Assembly: GCA_943329845.2 (NCBI GenBank)
Contig: CALQFM020000026.1
Location: forward strand, 1-51,412
DNA from: Candidatus Kuenenia stuttgartensis
GTDB lineage: Bacteria > Pseudomonadota > Alphaproteobacteria > SMXS01
Direction of reading: 5' to 3'
DNA length: 51,412 nucleotides
Shown: piece after piece, positions 26,087 to 34,030 of the stretch
How the letters are laid out: every line of letters begins with the position of its first letter
Numbering within the stretch: position 1 is the stretch's first letter
Position numbers and translations under genes: made by a program
Notes under the pieces: generated by a model
Databases searched by the model: none
What the model saw: the letters and a program-made list of their open reading frames with translations, nothing else
What the model was told of the DNA's origin: nothing

Positions 26087-26542
26087 TCAGATCGGCGTGC
26101 GGAAGCCCTGGTACCGGCGCACCGGCCACAGGAAGTCGTAGCGGGTCTTCTCGAAGAACCATTTGCCGCTGACCTTGCGGTAGACGTCGTCATGCACGCC
26201 GATGACGCTGATGCAGTCGCCGATCTCCTTCTCGGTGGTGTGCAGCGACATGGCGTAGTAGCGGCCGTTCGCCGTGTCCGGCCCGGTGATGCGGATGAAC
26301 GGGTTGGTGGCGATGTGCAGGTGCGCGAACGGCAGGTCGGCGTCTTTGTAGACCTTGGTCCAGTTCTCGAACATCTGGTCGTGGCCGGTCCAGTAGCCGC
26401 CCATGTGCTCGGGCCATTCGGCGACGCCGTCCGGCAGGAACAGGTCGACCATCTTCATGATCTCGCCGCTGTCCAGATAGAGCGCATAGAAGTGGCGCAG
26501 TTGCTTGATCTCTTCGATCTCGAGCAGTTCCTCGATGGTCAT
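26087..26542 (-). CDS. SnoaL-like / NTF2-fold protein
   Basis: 151 aa. Pattern IEEIKQLRHFYALYLDSGE, LFLPDGVAEWP, FAHLHIATNPFIRI and ISVIGVHDDVYRKV, with a hydrophobic, Trp-rich C-terminus, fits the SnoaL_4 group. It heads a two-gene operon with the ABM protein. Its promoter region contains a copy of the operator shared with two Rieske genes and an SDR, which ties it to the same catabolic regulon. Confidence 0.83.
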   Translation of the reverse strand: MTIEELLEIEEIKQLRHFYALYLDSGEIMKMVDLFLPDGVAEWPEHMGGYWTGHDQMFENWTKVYKDADLPFAHLHIATNPFIRITGPDTANGRYYAMSLHTTEKEIGDCISVIGVHDDVYRKVSGKWFFEKTRYDFLWPVRRYQGFRTPI

Positions 26543-26581
26543 GCGATGCTCCCGGTCCGTGGTTTCCCCGCCGACAGGGTG

Positions 26582-26599
26582 TTAGATCGATCGACCAAA
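26582..26599 (-). promoter_or_regulatory. Shared operator copy 1 (SnoaL-like/ABM operon)
   Basis: On the minus strand this reads TTTGGTCG-AT-CGATCTAA, close to the palindrome TTGGTCG-N2-CGACCAA. It lies 40 bp before the SnoaL-like start and just beyond the 3' end of a TetR gene. Related copies are at 27421, 31825 and 37572. Confidence 0.65.
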
Positions 26600-26624
26600 T
26601 TCAATGGATATCGGTCAAGCTGGT

Positions 26625-27278
26625 TCAGGGCCCGGCCAGCTCGCGGAATCCGGCGCCGAAGAACCGCACCATCCGATCCAGCACGCCGGAAAGATCGGTG
26701 GCAGTGAATGCGCCCTGCGAGACTCGCTCGGCCAGGGTGCTCTGCAGCAGGATGTTGGCAAGCGCGGCTTCCAGGAACACGATCGACCAGAACACGTCGG
26801 CCTTGTCGGCTTGCGGGAACAGCAGCAGGAACTCGTTGGTATACCGATCCATGATCGGCTGGTAGGTCTCGACGAACGGCGCGATGAAATTGGCATCCTG
26901 ATGCTGGTGCGAGGCGCGCGACAGCAGCTGGATGTAGTCGCGCCAGCCTTCGCCGCCATTGACGTAGCGGTCGATGATCGGTCTCAGCAGCGCGCGGATG
27001 ACGTCCTCGATGGTGACGGGGTGGCGCTCCTGCTCCTTGAGCAGCGCCTGCAGCGAGGCGGCGATGGCGCTGGCGTGCTCGTCTGCCCGGCGGCGGATCA
27101 CCTGCCGGAACAACTCTTCCTTGGGCCCGAAATGATAGTTCACCAGGCTCATCTGCACGCTCGCCTGTTTGGCGATGTCGCGCAGCGACGCGCCGTAGAA
27201 CCCGCGGCGCGAGAACAGGTGTTCCGCCGCGTCCAGAATCCTGTCAGCAGATGATTGCGTGTGCCTTGATTTCGTCAT
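26625..27278 (-). CDS. TetR/AcrR family transcriptional regulator
   Basis: 217 aa from ATG 27278 (MTKSRHTQSS); a longer frame upstream runs through the divergent promoter region and lacks family sequence. The HTH is DRILDAAEHLFSRRGFYGAS ... QASVQMSLVNYHFGPKEELF. The C-terminal part (INGGEGW-like region YVNGGEGWRDYIQLLSRAS) is like the regulators at 31128 and 35489. A copy of the shared operator stands at each end of this gene, in front of the flanking SnoaL-like and SDR genes, so it is the best candidate repressor for both. Confidence 0.9.
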   Translation of the reverse strand: MTKSRHTQSSADRILDAAEHLFSRRGFYGASLRDIAKQASVQMSLVNYHFGPKEELFRQVIRRRADEHASAIAASLQALLKEQERHPVTIEDVIRALLRPIIDRYVNGGEGWRDYIQLLSRASHQHQDANFIAPFVETYQPIMDRYTNEFLLLFPQADKADVFWSIVFLEAALANILLQSTLAERVSQGAFTATDLSGVLDRMVRFFGAGFRELAGP

Positions 27279-27420
27279 GGCGAAGGTCGTCGATCGGCTC
27301 CCGGCCGGTTCCGCCGGCACGCTTCTTTTAGCAGCTTCGCCGACGGTTTCCGCAAACGTTTCTGATGCTTGACGGACGCCCGCCGTGAGCGTTGCGCGCA
27401 TCACGGAAGATGCCCTAGCA

Positions 27421-27436
27421 TTGGTCGGCAGACCGA
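27421..27436 (+). promoter_or_regulatory. Shared operator copy 2 (SDR gene)
   Basis: TTGGTCG-GC-AGACCGA, 38 bp before the SDR start. It and its immediate flanks match the site at 31825 at 20 of 26 positions. It sits in the divergent gap between the TetR gene (start 27278) and the SDR gene. Confidence 0.65.
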
Positions 27437-27473
27437 TCTATGCATGTACTTATTTTTTTCTGGGGAGGACTCG

Positions 27474-28277
27474 ATGGGACGGCTTGACGGCAAGGCTGCG
27501 ATCATCATCGGCGCGGCCGGCGAGGGCAATATGGGCCAGGCGATCGCACGGCGGTTCCGCAAGGAGGGGGCGGACGTGGTGGTCACCAGCCGTCGCGGCG
27601 CCGAGCTGGAGGCGTTCGCCAGGGAAATCGGCGGTGTTTCGACAGTGTGCGACCTGACCAGGAAGGAGGACGTGTTCGCCCTGGCCGAGTTCACCAGGAA
27701 AAAGTTTGGCAAGGTCGACATCGCGATAAACTCGACCGGCATCGCCGTCGGCGGCCCGTTCGAGCAATTCAGCGAGGAGGATCTGGACAAGCTGATCGCG
27801 CTGCAGTTCAAGGGCTCGTTCTTCTTCCTGCAAGCCATGGTGGGCGCCATGGACAAGGGCGGCTCGATCATCCAGATCAGTTCCGCCACCGCCCAGCGCA
27901 CCGGCACGGTCCAGGGCTATGAAGCCTATGTCGGCACCAAGGCCGGCATCGATCACGTGGTCCGCGCGGTCGCCAACTTCTATGGCCGCAAGGGCATCCG
28001 GGTGAATACGATCTCGGCCGGCCACACCGACACGCCCATGCAAAAGGTTCCGCTGCAGGACTGGCGCAAGGCTGCCTATGCCGACGCCACGCCGATGGGC
28101 CGTTACGGCACCTGCGAGGATGTGGCGGCGGCCTGTGTCTGGCTGGCCAGCGACGAGTGCTTCATGACCGGCGAGGCACTGCAGGTGAACGGCGGACTGA
28201 CGCTGCGCCGCAACCCGCTTCCCGAGGATATCGCACGCTACGAGCGCGAGTGGGGCAAGACCATTCCGCTGAAGTAA
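27474..28277 (+). CDS. SDR family oxidoreductase
   Basis: 267 aa from ATG 27474, which has GGGGAGG upstream. It has a nucleotide-binding Gly-rich loop (GAAGEGNMGQAIA), SSATAQ with the catalytic Ser, and the intact YVGTK catalytic motif, followed by VNTISAGHTDTPM. The C-terminus carries GEALQVNGGLTLRR. Unlike the SDR at 17355 it has the complete catalytic set. Promoter carries shared operator copy 2. Confidence 0.92.
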   Translation: MGRLDGKAAIIIGAAGEGNMGQAIARRFRKEGADVVVTSRRGAELEAFAREIGGVSTVCDLTRKEDVFALAEFTRKKFGKVDIAINSTGIAVGGPFEQFSEEDLDKLIALQFKGSFFFLQAMVGAMDKGGSIIQISSATAQRTGTVQGYEAYVGTKAGIDHVVRAVANFYGRKGIRVNTISAGHTDTPMQKVPLQDWRKAAYADATPMGRYGTCEDVAAACVWLASDECFMTGEALQVNGGLTLRRNPLPEDIARYEREWGKTIPLK

Positions 28278-28306
28278 AAATCGCCGTCAAATCGCCACAA
28301 GATTTG

Positions 28307-28322
28307 TTGACTGTTCTGTCAA
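28307..28322. promoter_or_regulatory. Candidate operator upstream of the TonB receptor
   Basis: TTGACTGTTCTGTCAA is an inverted repeat (TTGAC arms, 12 of 16 positions symmetric). It lies 7 bp upstream of the -35 box of the predicted promoter, so it could bind a regulator. Confidence 0.45.
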
Positions 28323-28329
28323 TCCGGCG

Positions 28330-28358
28330 TTGACGCTGGCGTTCTAAGTGCATTATTA
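28330..28358 (+). promoter_or_regulatory. Sigma70-type promoter of the TonB receptor gene
   Basis: TTGACG (28330-28335), a 17-bp spacer and TTATTA (28353-28358) give a good housekeeping promoter. It would produce a leader of about 135 nt before the ATG at 28501. Confidence 0.6.
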
Positions 28359-28500
28359 GGACGGATGAACAATCAATAAAATTTCCGGAGCAATCGGGAA
28401 AAGAGCGAGCCAGGACTCTCTGGCGCACGGGTAGAACAGGCTTGCAGGCTCCAAACCGCAAAGTCGGGAGGTGCCTAGCCGCTAACAGGGGAGGAACCCT

Positions 28501-30987
28501 ATGAGTTGGTTCAATAACCGCACGGCGTCGCGGCGCGTCGCCCGCCGTGCATTGCAGGGCGTGGCCGCCCTCGCGTTCGCCGGCATGCCGCTTACGGCGC
28601 ATGCGGTGATCGAAGAAGTCCGCGTCGAAGCGCGCGGCGAGGAAGAATCGGTTCGCGACATTCCGGTGGCGATCACCGCCGTGGATGCGAAGACACTGCA
28701 GCAGTTTTCCATGCAGAACCTGAGCGATGTGGCGGCGCATACACCGTCGCTGGAAATCCTCCGCATCCTTAGCGGCACGGGCGCGTCCATCAGCATCCGC
28801 GGCGTATCGTCGTCCGCCGGCTCGCTGGGCATCGAGCAGTCGGTCTCGGTGATCATCGACGGCGTATACTTTCCGCAGGGCCGGGTGATCAACGAAGGCC
28901 TGTTCGACACCAGCCAGGTCGCGATCCTGAAGGGTCCGCAGGCCCTGTACTTCGGCAAGAACGCGACGGCGGGCGTGGTGTCCATCACCACCAACGATCC
29001 CGGCACCGAATTCGAGGCCATGGCCCGCGCCGGCTACGAAGTACGGGCCGACCAGCTCGACGGCGAGGCGATGATTTCCGTCCCGGTCAATGACAAGTGG
29101 GGCTTCCGCATCGCGGCGGCCGGCACCAAGATGTGGGGCGGCTACTTCGAGAACACCGCCGGCGACACGAGCTACAGGACCCTGGACGCCGCGAAGGGTT
29201 TCGCGGCAACCCCTCACTTCAACCCGGCGCCGACCGACAAGAAGTTGCCGGGTGAGGAATCCTGGAAGACCCGCCTGACTCTGAAGGCGACGCCGACCGA
29301 CAACCTGACGATGCGCCTGAAGGCCTCGTACGCCGACGTGCTGACCAATGCGCCAGGCCTGTTCGAGTTGGTCTCGTGCCCGACCTTGAACGGCCAGCCG
29401 CACCGCGTTAGTGGCGTCGCGCCCAATCAGGTCCCCGTGCCGGCCGGTACCGGCGAATGCAACAAGGACTGGAAGACCGGCTTCAACAACGAGCCGCCGG
29501 ACATCGCCGCCACCGGCGGCGGCCCGAATCCCGACAGTCCCGGCCTGAACCGTTTCGGCAATGGCCAGCTCGGCGAAATGTACAAGTCCTTCATCATCTC
29601 GGGCGACGTCGACTGGGACGTGAACTGGGCCGACATCAAGCTGGTGCTGAACTATCACCGTCAGAAGAACGCCTGGGTCGGCGACAATGACGGCGGCGCC
29701 GACACGTCGGTTTTCGCCCAGGAATTCAACACCTTCACCAACTATTCGGCCGAAGCTCGCATGGCGACCAAGTTCGAGGGTCCGGTGAACGCGGTGTTTG
29801 GCTTCTACTATCAGCAGACCCACCGCTACTTCGAACAGAGCGTGCACTTCGCCGGCGCCGAAAACTCGGCCGCCGCGCCCTATGAACGCTATACGGCCTA
29901 TGACAAGTTCTCGGAGACCGACGGCGAAACCGTGTCGCCCTACGCCGAACTGAAATGGGCGATCACCGACGAGTGGACCCTGACCGGTGGCGCGCGCTAC
30001 ATCTGGGAAACCAAGGACTCCTATTTCACCCAGCCTTACGTGAACCCGGCGTTCGCGGGATTGTTCATCGAGGACCGCATCCTCGCGGCAAAGCAGAAGT
30101 TCGACGACATCATCCCGGAAGCCACGCTGACCTGGCAGCCGAACACCGATCTGACGATCTTCGTCGCCTACAAGCAGGGCTACAAGTCGGGCGGTTTCGA
30201 CAACGGCACCATCGACAGCACCCTCAACGTCAAGCCGCTCGACGACATCACCTTCGACCCTGAAAGCGTGGAAGGCTTCGAGGGCGGCATCAAGACGCTG
30301 CTCGCCGGCGGTACCGTCAGCCTCGAGCTCGACGCCTTCATGTACAAGTACAACGATCTGCAGCTGAACTTCTTCAACGCGCCGATCTTCGCCTACAATA
30401 CGCTGAACGGCGACATGCGTACCACGGGCGCGGAACTCCAAGCCACATGGGCACCGGAAAACGTCGAGGGCCTGACCCTGAACGCGGCCCTTGCCTACAA
30501 TGATTCCCACTATACCAACTTCATTGCCCCCTGCTCTGGCGGCCAGTCCATCGCCGAAGGCTGCAACATCGACCTGAACCTTCCGCTCAAGAAACAGGAT
30601 CTGGCGGGCGCGCCCCGCAACCTGGCGCCGAAGTGGGCCGGCAACATGGGCTTCGACTATGAGAGGCCCGTTGGCAACGGCTTCGTCTTCGGCCTGTCGG
30701 GCAATGTGAAGTTCAAGTCGAAGTACTCGCTCAGCGAGTTCATCCCCGAGGCGACGCAGAAAGGCTATGCCCAGCTCGACGCCGCGCTGCGGTTCGGCAC
30801 CGAGGACGGCCGCTGGACCTTCGCGGTCATCGGCAAGAATCTGACCAACGAGTATGTTCTGGTCGGTGTCCGCGACGCGGCGAGCACTGGCGGCAACACG
30901 GGCACGAACAATGCCTTCCGGTCGGATCTGACCGGCTACTCGCTGCCGCCGCGCACGGTGAAGTTCGAACTGACCTACCGCTACTAG
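28501..30987 (+). CDS. TonB-dependent outer-membrane receptor
   Basis: 828 aa. The long basic signal peptide ends near AHA (about residue 36). A TonB-box-like segment (IEEVRVEARG) is followed by a plug domain (VRDIPVAITAVDAKTL, ISIRGVSSS, VAILKGPQALYFGKNATAG) and a 22-strand-type barrel ending in the aromatic FELTYRY. It imports a substrate energised by TonB; the neighbourhood of Rieske oxygenases suggests a hydrophobic or plant-derived compound rather than iron, which is inference. GGGGAGG precedes the ATG. Confidence 0.94.
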   Translation: MSWFNNRTASRRVARRALQGVAALAFAGMPLTAHAVIEEVRVEARGEEESVRDIPVAITAVDAKTLQQFSMQNLSDVAAHTPSLEILRILSGTGASISIRGVSSSAGSLGIEQSVSVIIDGVYFPQGRVINEGLFDTSQVAILKGPQALYFGKNATAGVVSITTNDPGTEFEAMARAGYEVRADQLDGEAMISVPVNDKWGFRIAAAGTKMWGGYFENTAGDTSYRTLDAAKGFAATPHFNPAPTDKKLPGEESWKTRLTLKATPTDNLTMRLKASYADVLTNAPGLFELVSCPTLNGQPHRVSGVAPNQVPVPAGTGECNKDWKTGFNNEPPDIAATGGGPNPDSPGLNRFGNGQLGEMYKSFIISGDVDWDVNWADIKLVLNYHRQKNAWVGDNDGGADTSVFAQEFNTFTNYSAEARMATKFEGPVNAVFGFYYQQTHRYFEQSVHFAGAENSAAAPYERYTAYDKFSETDGETVSPYAELKWAITDEWTLTGGARYIWETKDSYFTQPYVNPAFAGLFIEDRILAAKQKFDDIIPEATLTWQPNTDLTIFVAYKQGYKSGGFDNGTIDSTLNVKPLDDITFDPESVEGFEGGIKTLLAGGTVSLELDAFMYKYNDLQLNFFNAPIFAYNTLNGDMRTTGAELQATWAPENVEGLTLNAALAYNDSHYTNFIAPCSGGQSIAEGCNIDLNLPLKKQDLAGAPRNLAPKWAGNMGFDYERPVGNGFVFGLSGNVKFKSKYSLSEFIPEATQKGYAQLDAALRFGTEDGRWTFAVIGKNLTNEYVLVGVRDAASTGGNTGTNNAFRSDLTGYSLPPRTVKFELTYRY

Positions 30988-30994
30988 GATCGTT

Positions 30995-31026
30995 CGCCCG
31001 GTCCGCGCCGACGCGCGGACCGGGCG
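30995..31026 (+). terminator. Strong hairpin after the TonB receptor
   Basis: Perfect 14-bp GC stem (30995-31008 with 31013-31026) and a CGAC loop, 7 bp after the stop. No T-run follows, so it may protect the mRNA end or pause polymerase rather than terminate alone. Confidence 0.6.
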
Positions 31027-31081
31027 GCCTTCCAACCCGAGTTTCGCGTCCCGGATTCACTCCCCCAGGGGCGCATCTGTG

Positions 31082-31115
31082 GCGCCGGCGGCAGCCAGCC
31101 TCCGGCGCTTTTTTT
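31082..31115 (+). terminator. Rho-independent terminator between the TonB receptor and TetR genes
   Basis: Stem GCGCCGG / CCGGCGC (31082-31088 with 31102-31108) is followed by seven T (31109-31115). It ends 4 bases before the ribosome site of the TetR gene at 31128. Confidence 0.85.
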
Positions 31116-31127
31116 GCCTGGAGGGGC

Positions 31128-31796
31128 ATGGCACGCCGAAAGCTGGATAGTCTGGAAGAGGCCGCGAGCACGAGGGGCAGGATCCTCGATGCGGCCGAGC
31201 GGCTGTTCTCCATACGCGGCTTCGACGCGGCCACGACCCGCGAGATCGCCCGGGAGGCCGACGTTCCCCTCGGCCTGATGAGCTATCACTTCGGGACCAA
31301 GGACGACCTCTACACCGAGGTCATCGGCCGCCGCGCCGAGCAGCATGTCGCCGACATCCTTGCCGCGATGGCCGCCGTTAGGCAGCGCGCCGGCGATGGC
31401 CAGGTCGACGTGCGGGCGCTGGTCGAGGCCTTCTTCCGCCCCATCGTCGACAAGGCGCTGAACGGCGGTCCCGGATGGCGCGCCTATATCAGGCTGCTGT
31501 CGCGCACGGCGAATGAATCGCCGACCCATCCGCATGTGGCGGCCTTCCGGAAAATCTACAACCCGGTGCCGCTGGAATTCATCCGGCTGCTGAAGGAGCG
31601 GTTCCCTGAGGCGCGACCCGAGAACATCTATTGGGCGCATTACGTGATGACTTCGGCCATCATCCACATGCTGGTCGAGAGCCGGACTCTCGAGGATCTT
31701 TCGGATGGCCTCTGCACGGCGTCCGACCTCGACACGGTGGCCGAGAAAATGGCTATATTGTTCGAGGCGGGCATTACCCGCCTGGCAGCGTTGTGA
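31128..31796 (+). CDS. TetR/AcrR family transcriptional regulator
   Basis: 222 aa. HTH: GRILDAAERLFSIRGFDAAT ... READVPLGLMSYHFGTKDDLY. The C-terminal domain contains LNGGPGWRAYIRLLSRTANES, shared with the regulator at 35489, and both proteins have nearly the same recognition helix. It sits just before shared operator copy 3 and the Rieske operon it probably controls. GGAGGGG precedes the ATG, but a terminator ends only 12 bp before the start codon, so its promoter is unclear. Confidence 0.92.
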   Translation: MARRKLDSLEEAASTRGRILDAAERLFSIRGFDAATTREIAREADVPLGLMSYHFGTKDDLYTEVIGRRAEQHVADILAAMAAVRQRAGDGQVDVRALVEAFFRPIVDKALNGGPGWRAYIRLLSRTANESPTHPHVAAFRKIYNPVPLEFIRLLKERFPEARPENIYWAHYVMTSAIIHMLVESRTLEDLSDGLCTASDLDTVAEKMAILFEAGITRLAAL

Positions 31797-31824
31797 CCAG
31801 GCCGCGTACCGGATTTCCATTGCA

Positions 31825-31840
31825 TTGGTCGCTCGACCGA
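31825..31840 (+). promoter_or_regulatory. Shared operator copy 3 (Rieske-CMD-ABM-MFS operon)
   Basis: TTGGTCG-CT-CGACCGA, the most symmetric copy, 49 bp before the Rieske start. It fits between a possible -35 TTGCAT (31820) and -10 TAATGT (31842), the usual place for a TetR repressor site. Confidence 0.7.
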
Positions 31841-31889
31841 TTAATGTAAACGGCCAGGACGAAGCAGTTCAACGACCTACGAGGATGCC

Positions 31890-33218
31890 ATGTCGACCAC
31901 GCTCAACAGGCCGATTTCAGGCGGCGCCAACCTTATCGTGCCGGAGGAGGTCCGCATCACCGGCGACCGCTACACCTCGCGCGAGTTCATGGAGCTCGAG
32001 CTGGACTACATGTGGGCACGGGTCTGGAACATCGGCGGCCGGTCGGCGGAAATCCCCGAGCCGGGCGACTTCGTCGTCCATCCGCTGGGCCGCGACTCGA
32101 TCCTCATGGTGCGCCAGGACGACGGCTCGATCCGCGCCTTCCACAATGTGTGCCCGCACCGCGGCAACCGGCTGACCCAGGCCCGCGAAGGTTCGGTCGA
32201 GGCCTTCGTCTGCTCGTATCACGGCTGGACCTTCGGCCATGACGGCACGCTCATCAAGGTGCAGGACGAGGAGGATTTCCCGAAAGGCAATCCGTGCGGC
32301 AGGCTGAACCTGCCGCAGATCCCCTGCGAGGACTACGCCGGCTTCATCTGGTACAACATGGACGAGCATGCGCCGTCGCTCGAGAGCTTCCTCGGCCCGG
32401 TGAAGGCCTATTTCGACACCCACCAGCTGCAGAACATGACGCGGACCTTCTTCCGGGTCACCGAGGTCGCGTTCAACTGGAAGGCGCTGCACGACAATTT
32501 CTGCGAGTCCTACCACCTGCCGACCGCCCATCCGCAGCTCGCCGACTATTATGACGACGATTACCAGAACACCACCTTCGAGCTGTTCGACGGTCACCAC
32601 AGTCTGATGAAGATGAAGGGCTGCATGCCGTCGGTGCGCGGCAGCGATCCGACCGTCGTCAACGAGACACTGGCCGCCGAGATGCAGCTCTGGGGCCTCG
32701 ACCCCAAGGCGTTCGAGGGGCGCGCCCATGACGTGCGCGAGGCCATGCAGAAGCACAAGCGCACCATCGCCGAGGAGCGCGGCTTCGAGCATTGGCTGCG
32801 GGTCGAGGACAGCTGGCTGACCGATGCCTATCACTTCAACCTGTTCCCGGGCACGTCGATCACGGTGTCGTCGATCGGCGCGTCGCTGCAGCGCTGCGAG
32901 CCCCACCCAACCGACCCGAACCGCAGCATCTACGAGCACTGGCACATGACCATCAAGCCGCTCAAGGACGGCATGGTGTCGAGCCCCGACGGCTGGGTGC
33001 CATTCAAGCAGGCCGAGCGTGACGAGTTCCCCTACGGCACCAAGAGCGTGGGCTTCACCGCCGACCAGGACCTCGCCGTGGCGACCGGCCAGCAGCTCGG
33101 CTTCCAGTCGCGAGGCTTCAAGGGGGCCTATCTGTCGGGCCAGGAGAACCGCATCCAGCAGTTCCACAACGGCATCGACCGGTACATCGCCGAAGGCAAG
33201 GCGCAGAAGAACCGCTAG
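31890..33218 (+). CDS. Rieske oxygenase alpha subunit
   Basis: 442 aa. Rieske ligands C88, H90, C108, H111 (CPH, CSYH); iron-binding H209 and H214 (SYHLPTAH). It is close to the Rieske protein at 36166-37491, with shared stretches such as VRQDDG, HDNFCESYHLPT and NLFPGT/NIFPGT, so the two are probable paralogues. It heads an operon with a CMD protein, an ABM protein and an MFS transporter, a plausible uptake and oxidation module. Confidence 0.93.
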   Translation: MSTTLNRPISGGANLIVPEEVRITGDRYTSREFMELELDYMWARVWNIGGRSAEIPEPGDFVVHPLGRDSILMVRQDDGSIRAFHNVCPHRGNRLTQAREGSVEAFVCSYHGWTFGHDGTLIKVQDEEDFPKGNPCGRLNLPQIPCEDYAGFIWYNMDEHAPSLESFLGPVKAYFDTHQLQNMTRTFFRVTEVAFNWKALHDNFCESYHLPTAHPQLADYYDDDYQNTTFELFDGHHSLMKMKGCMPSVRGSDPTVVNETLAAEMQLWGLDPKAFEGRAHDVREAMQKHKRTIAEERGFEHWLRVEDSWLTDAYHFNLFPGTSITVSSIGASLQRCEPHPTDPNRSIYEHWHMTIKPLKDGMVSSPDGWVPFKQAERDEFPYGTKSVGFTADQDLAVATGQQLGFQSRGFKGAYLSGQENRIQQFHNGIDRYIAEGKAQKNR

Positions 33219-33306
33219 CACGCCAAAGGCGCAGCGAGCCAAGCCGCGACCGGTCCGTCAGGGCCGGCGCAAGCGGCGGTCGCGTCGCCGAAACAGGGGA
33301 AGCACG

Positions 33307-33669
33307 ATGTCAGACGACCGGCGGGAACGCGGCCTGAAACGGCTGCGCGAGTTGCTTGGGCCCAAGGCCAGGCCCGACCTGGACGATCCGCTGATCGCGA
33401 TGGCAGTCGACCATGTGTTCGCCGACGTCTGGACCCGGCCGGGACTGGAACTGCGCGAGCGGTCGATGATCACCTGCGCGGCGCTGGTCGCGCTGGGCAA
33501 GGAGCACGAGTTGCGCCTGCACCTGCGCGGCGCGCTCAATGTCGGCGTCAGCCCCGAGGCCATCGAGGAGATGATGATCCACCTCGCCCACTATTCGGGC
33601 TGGCCGACGGGCGTCACCGGCCTGCGTGTCGCCCGCGAGGTGATCGCCGAGGTCAGCAATCAGCCGTAA
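33307..33669 (+). CDS. Carboxymuconolactone decarboxylase (CMD) family protein
   Basis: 120 aa from ATG 33307 (MSDDRRERGLKRLRELLG), which has AGGGGAAG upstream. The CMD pattern is clear: FADVWTRPGLELRERSMITCAALVALG, EHELRLHLRGALNVGVSPEAIEEMMIHLAHYSGWP in consecutive helices. It lacks the CxxC pair of the AhpD peroxidase branch, so a decarboxylase-like role in aromatic breakdown is more likely. Second gene of the operon. Confidence 0.9.
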   Translation: MSDDRRERGLKRLRELLGPKARPDLDDPLIAMAVDHVFADVWTRPGLELRERSMITCAALVALGKEHELRLHLRGALNVGVSPEAIEEMMIHLAHYSGWPTGVTGLRVAREVIAEVSNQP

Positions 33670-33681
33670 GGAGCAACCCCC

Positions 33682-34005
33682 ATGGCCGAATTCACCCTGA
33701 TGTTCCGGATGACGATCCACGAGGGCAAGGTGGAAAAGTTCCTCGGCATCATGCGCGAGATCACCGAGCACACAAGGCAGGAACCGGGCAATCTGGTTTT
33801 CGAACTGCGCAGCGACCCGCGACAGCCCAATACCTTCATCGGCTTCCATTTCTACCGCGACAAGGCGGCGTTCGACGTGCACTACAACGCCGACTACCAT
33901 CTGGGCAACGGCCCCGGCCTGCGCGAGTGCATCGCCGAGATCGAGACCACCGAGTTGGGCAGCGTCGGCTACTCGGCGGTGCTCATGAACGAAGCCGCCC
34001 GTTAA
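33682..34005 (+). CDS. Antibiotic biosynthesis monooxygenase (ABM) domain protein
   Basis: 107 aa. Ferredoxin-like ABM pattern: EFTLMFRMTIHEGKVEKFLG, GNLVFELRSDPRQPNTFIGF and DKAAFDVHYNADYH. It begins 12 bases after the CMD stop with AAGGAG between. Likely a cofactor-free oxygenase or accessory protein in the same pathway; a related gene is at 25782-26078. Confidence 0.88.
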   Translation: MAEFTLMFRMTIHEGKVEKFLGIMREITEHTRQEPGNLVFELRSDPRQPNTFIGFHFYRDKAAFDVHYNADYHLGNGPGLRECIAEIETTELGSVGYSAVLMNEAAR

Positions 34006-34030
34006 TGGGCCCAGGGACCGCAACCGTCCG

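Noticed and set aside
28162-31035. 957-aa minus-strand open frame opposite the TonB receptor
   Set aside because: High-GC antisense shadow; the plus strand encodes a complete receptor with signal peptide, plug and terminal aromatic residue.
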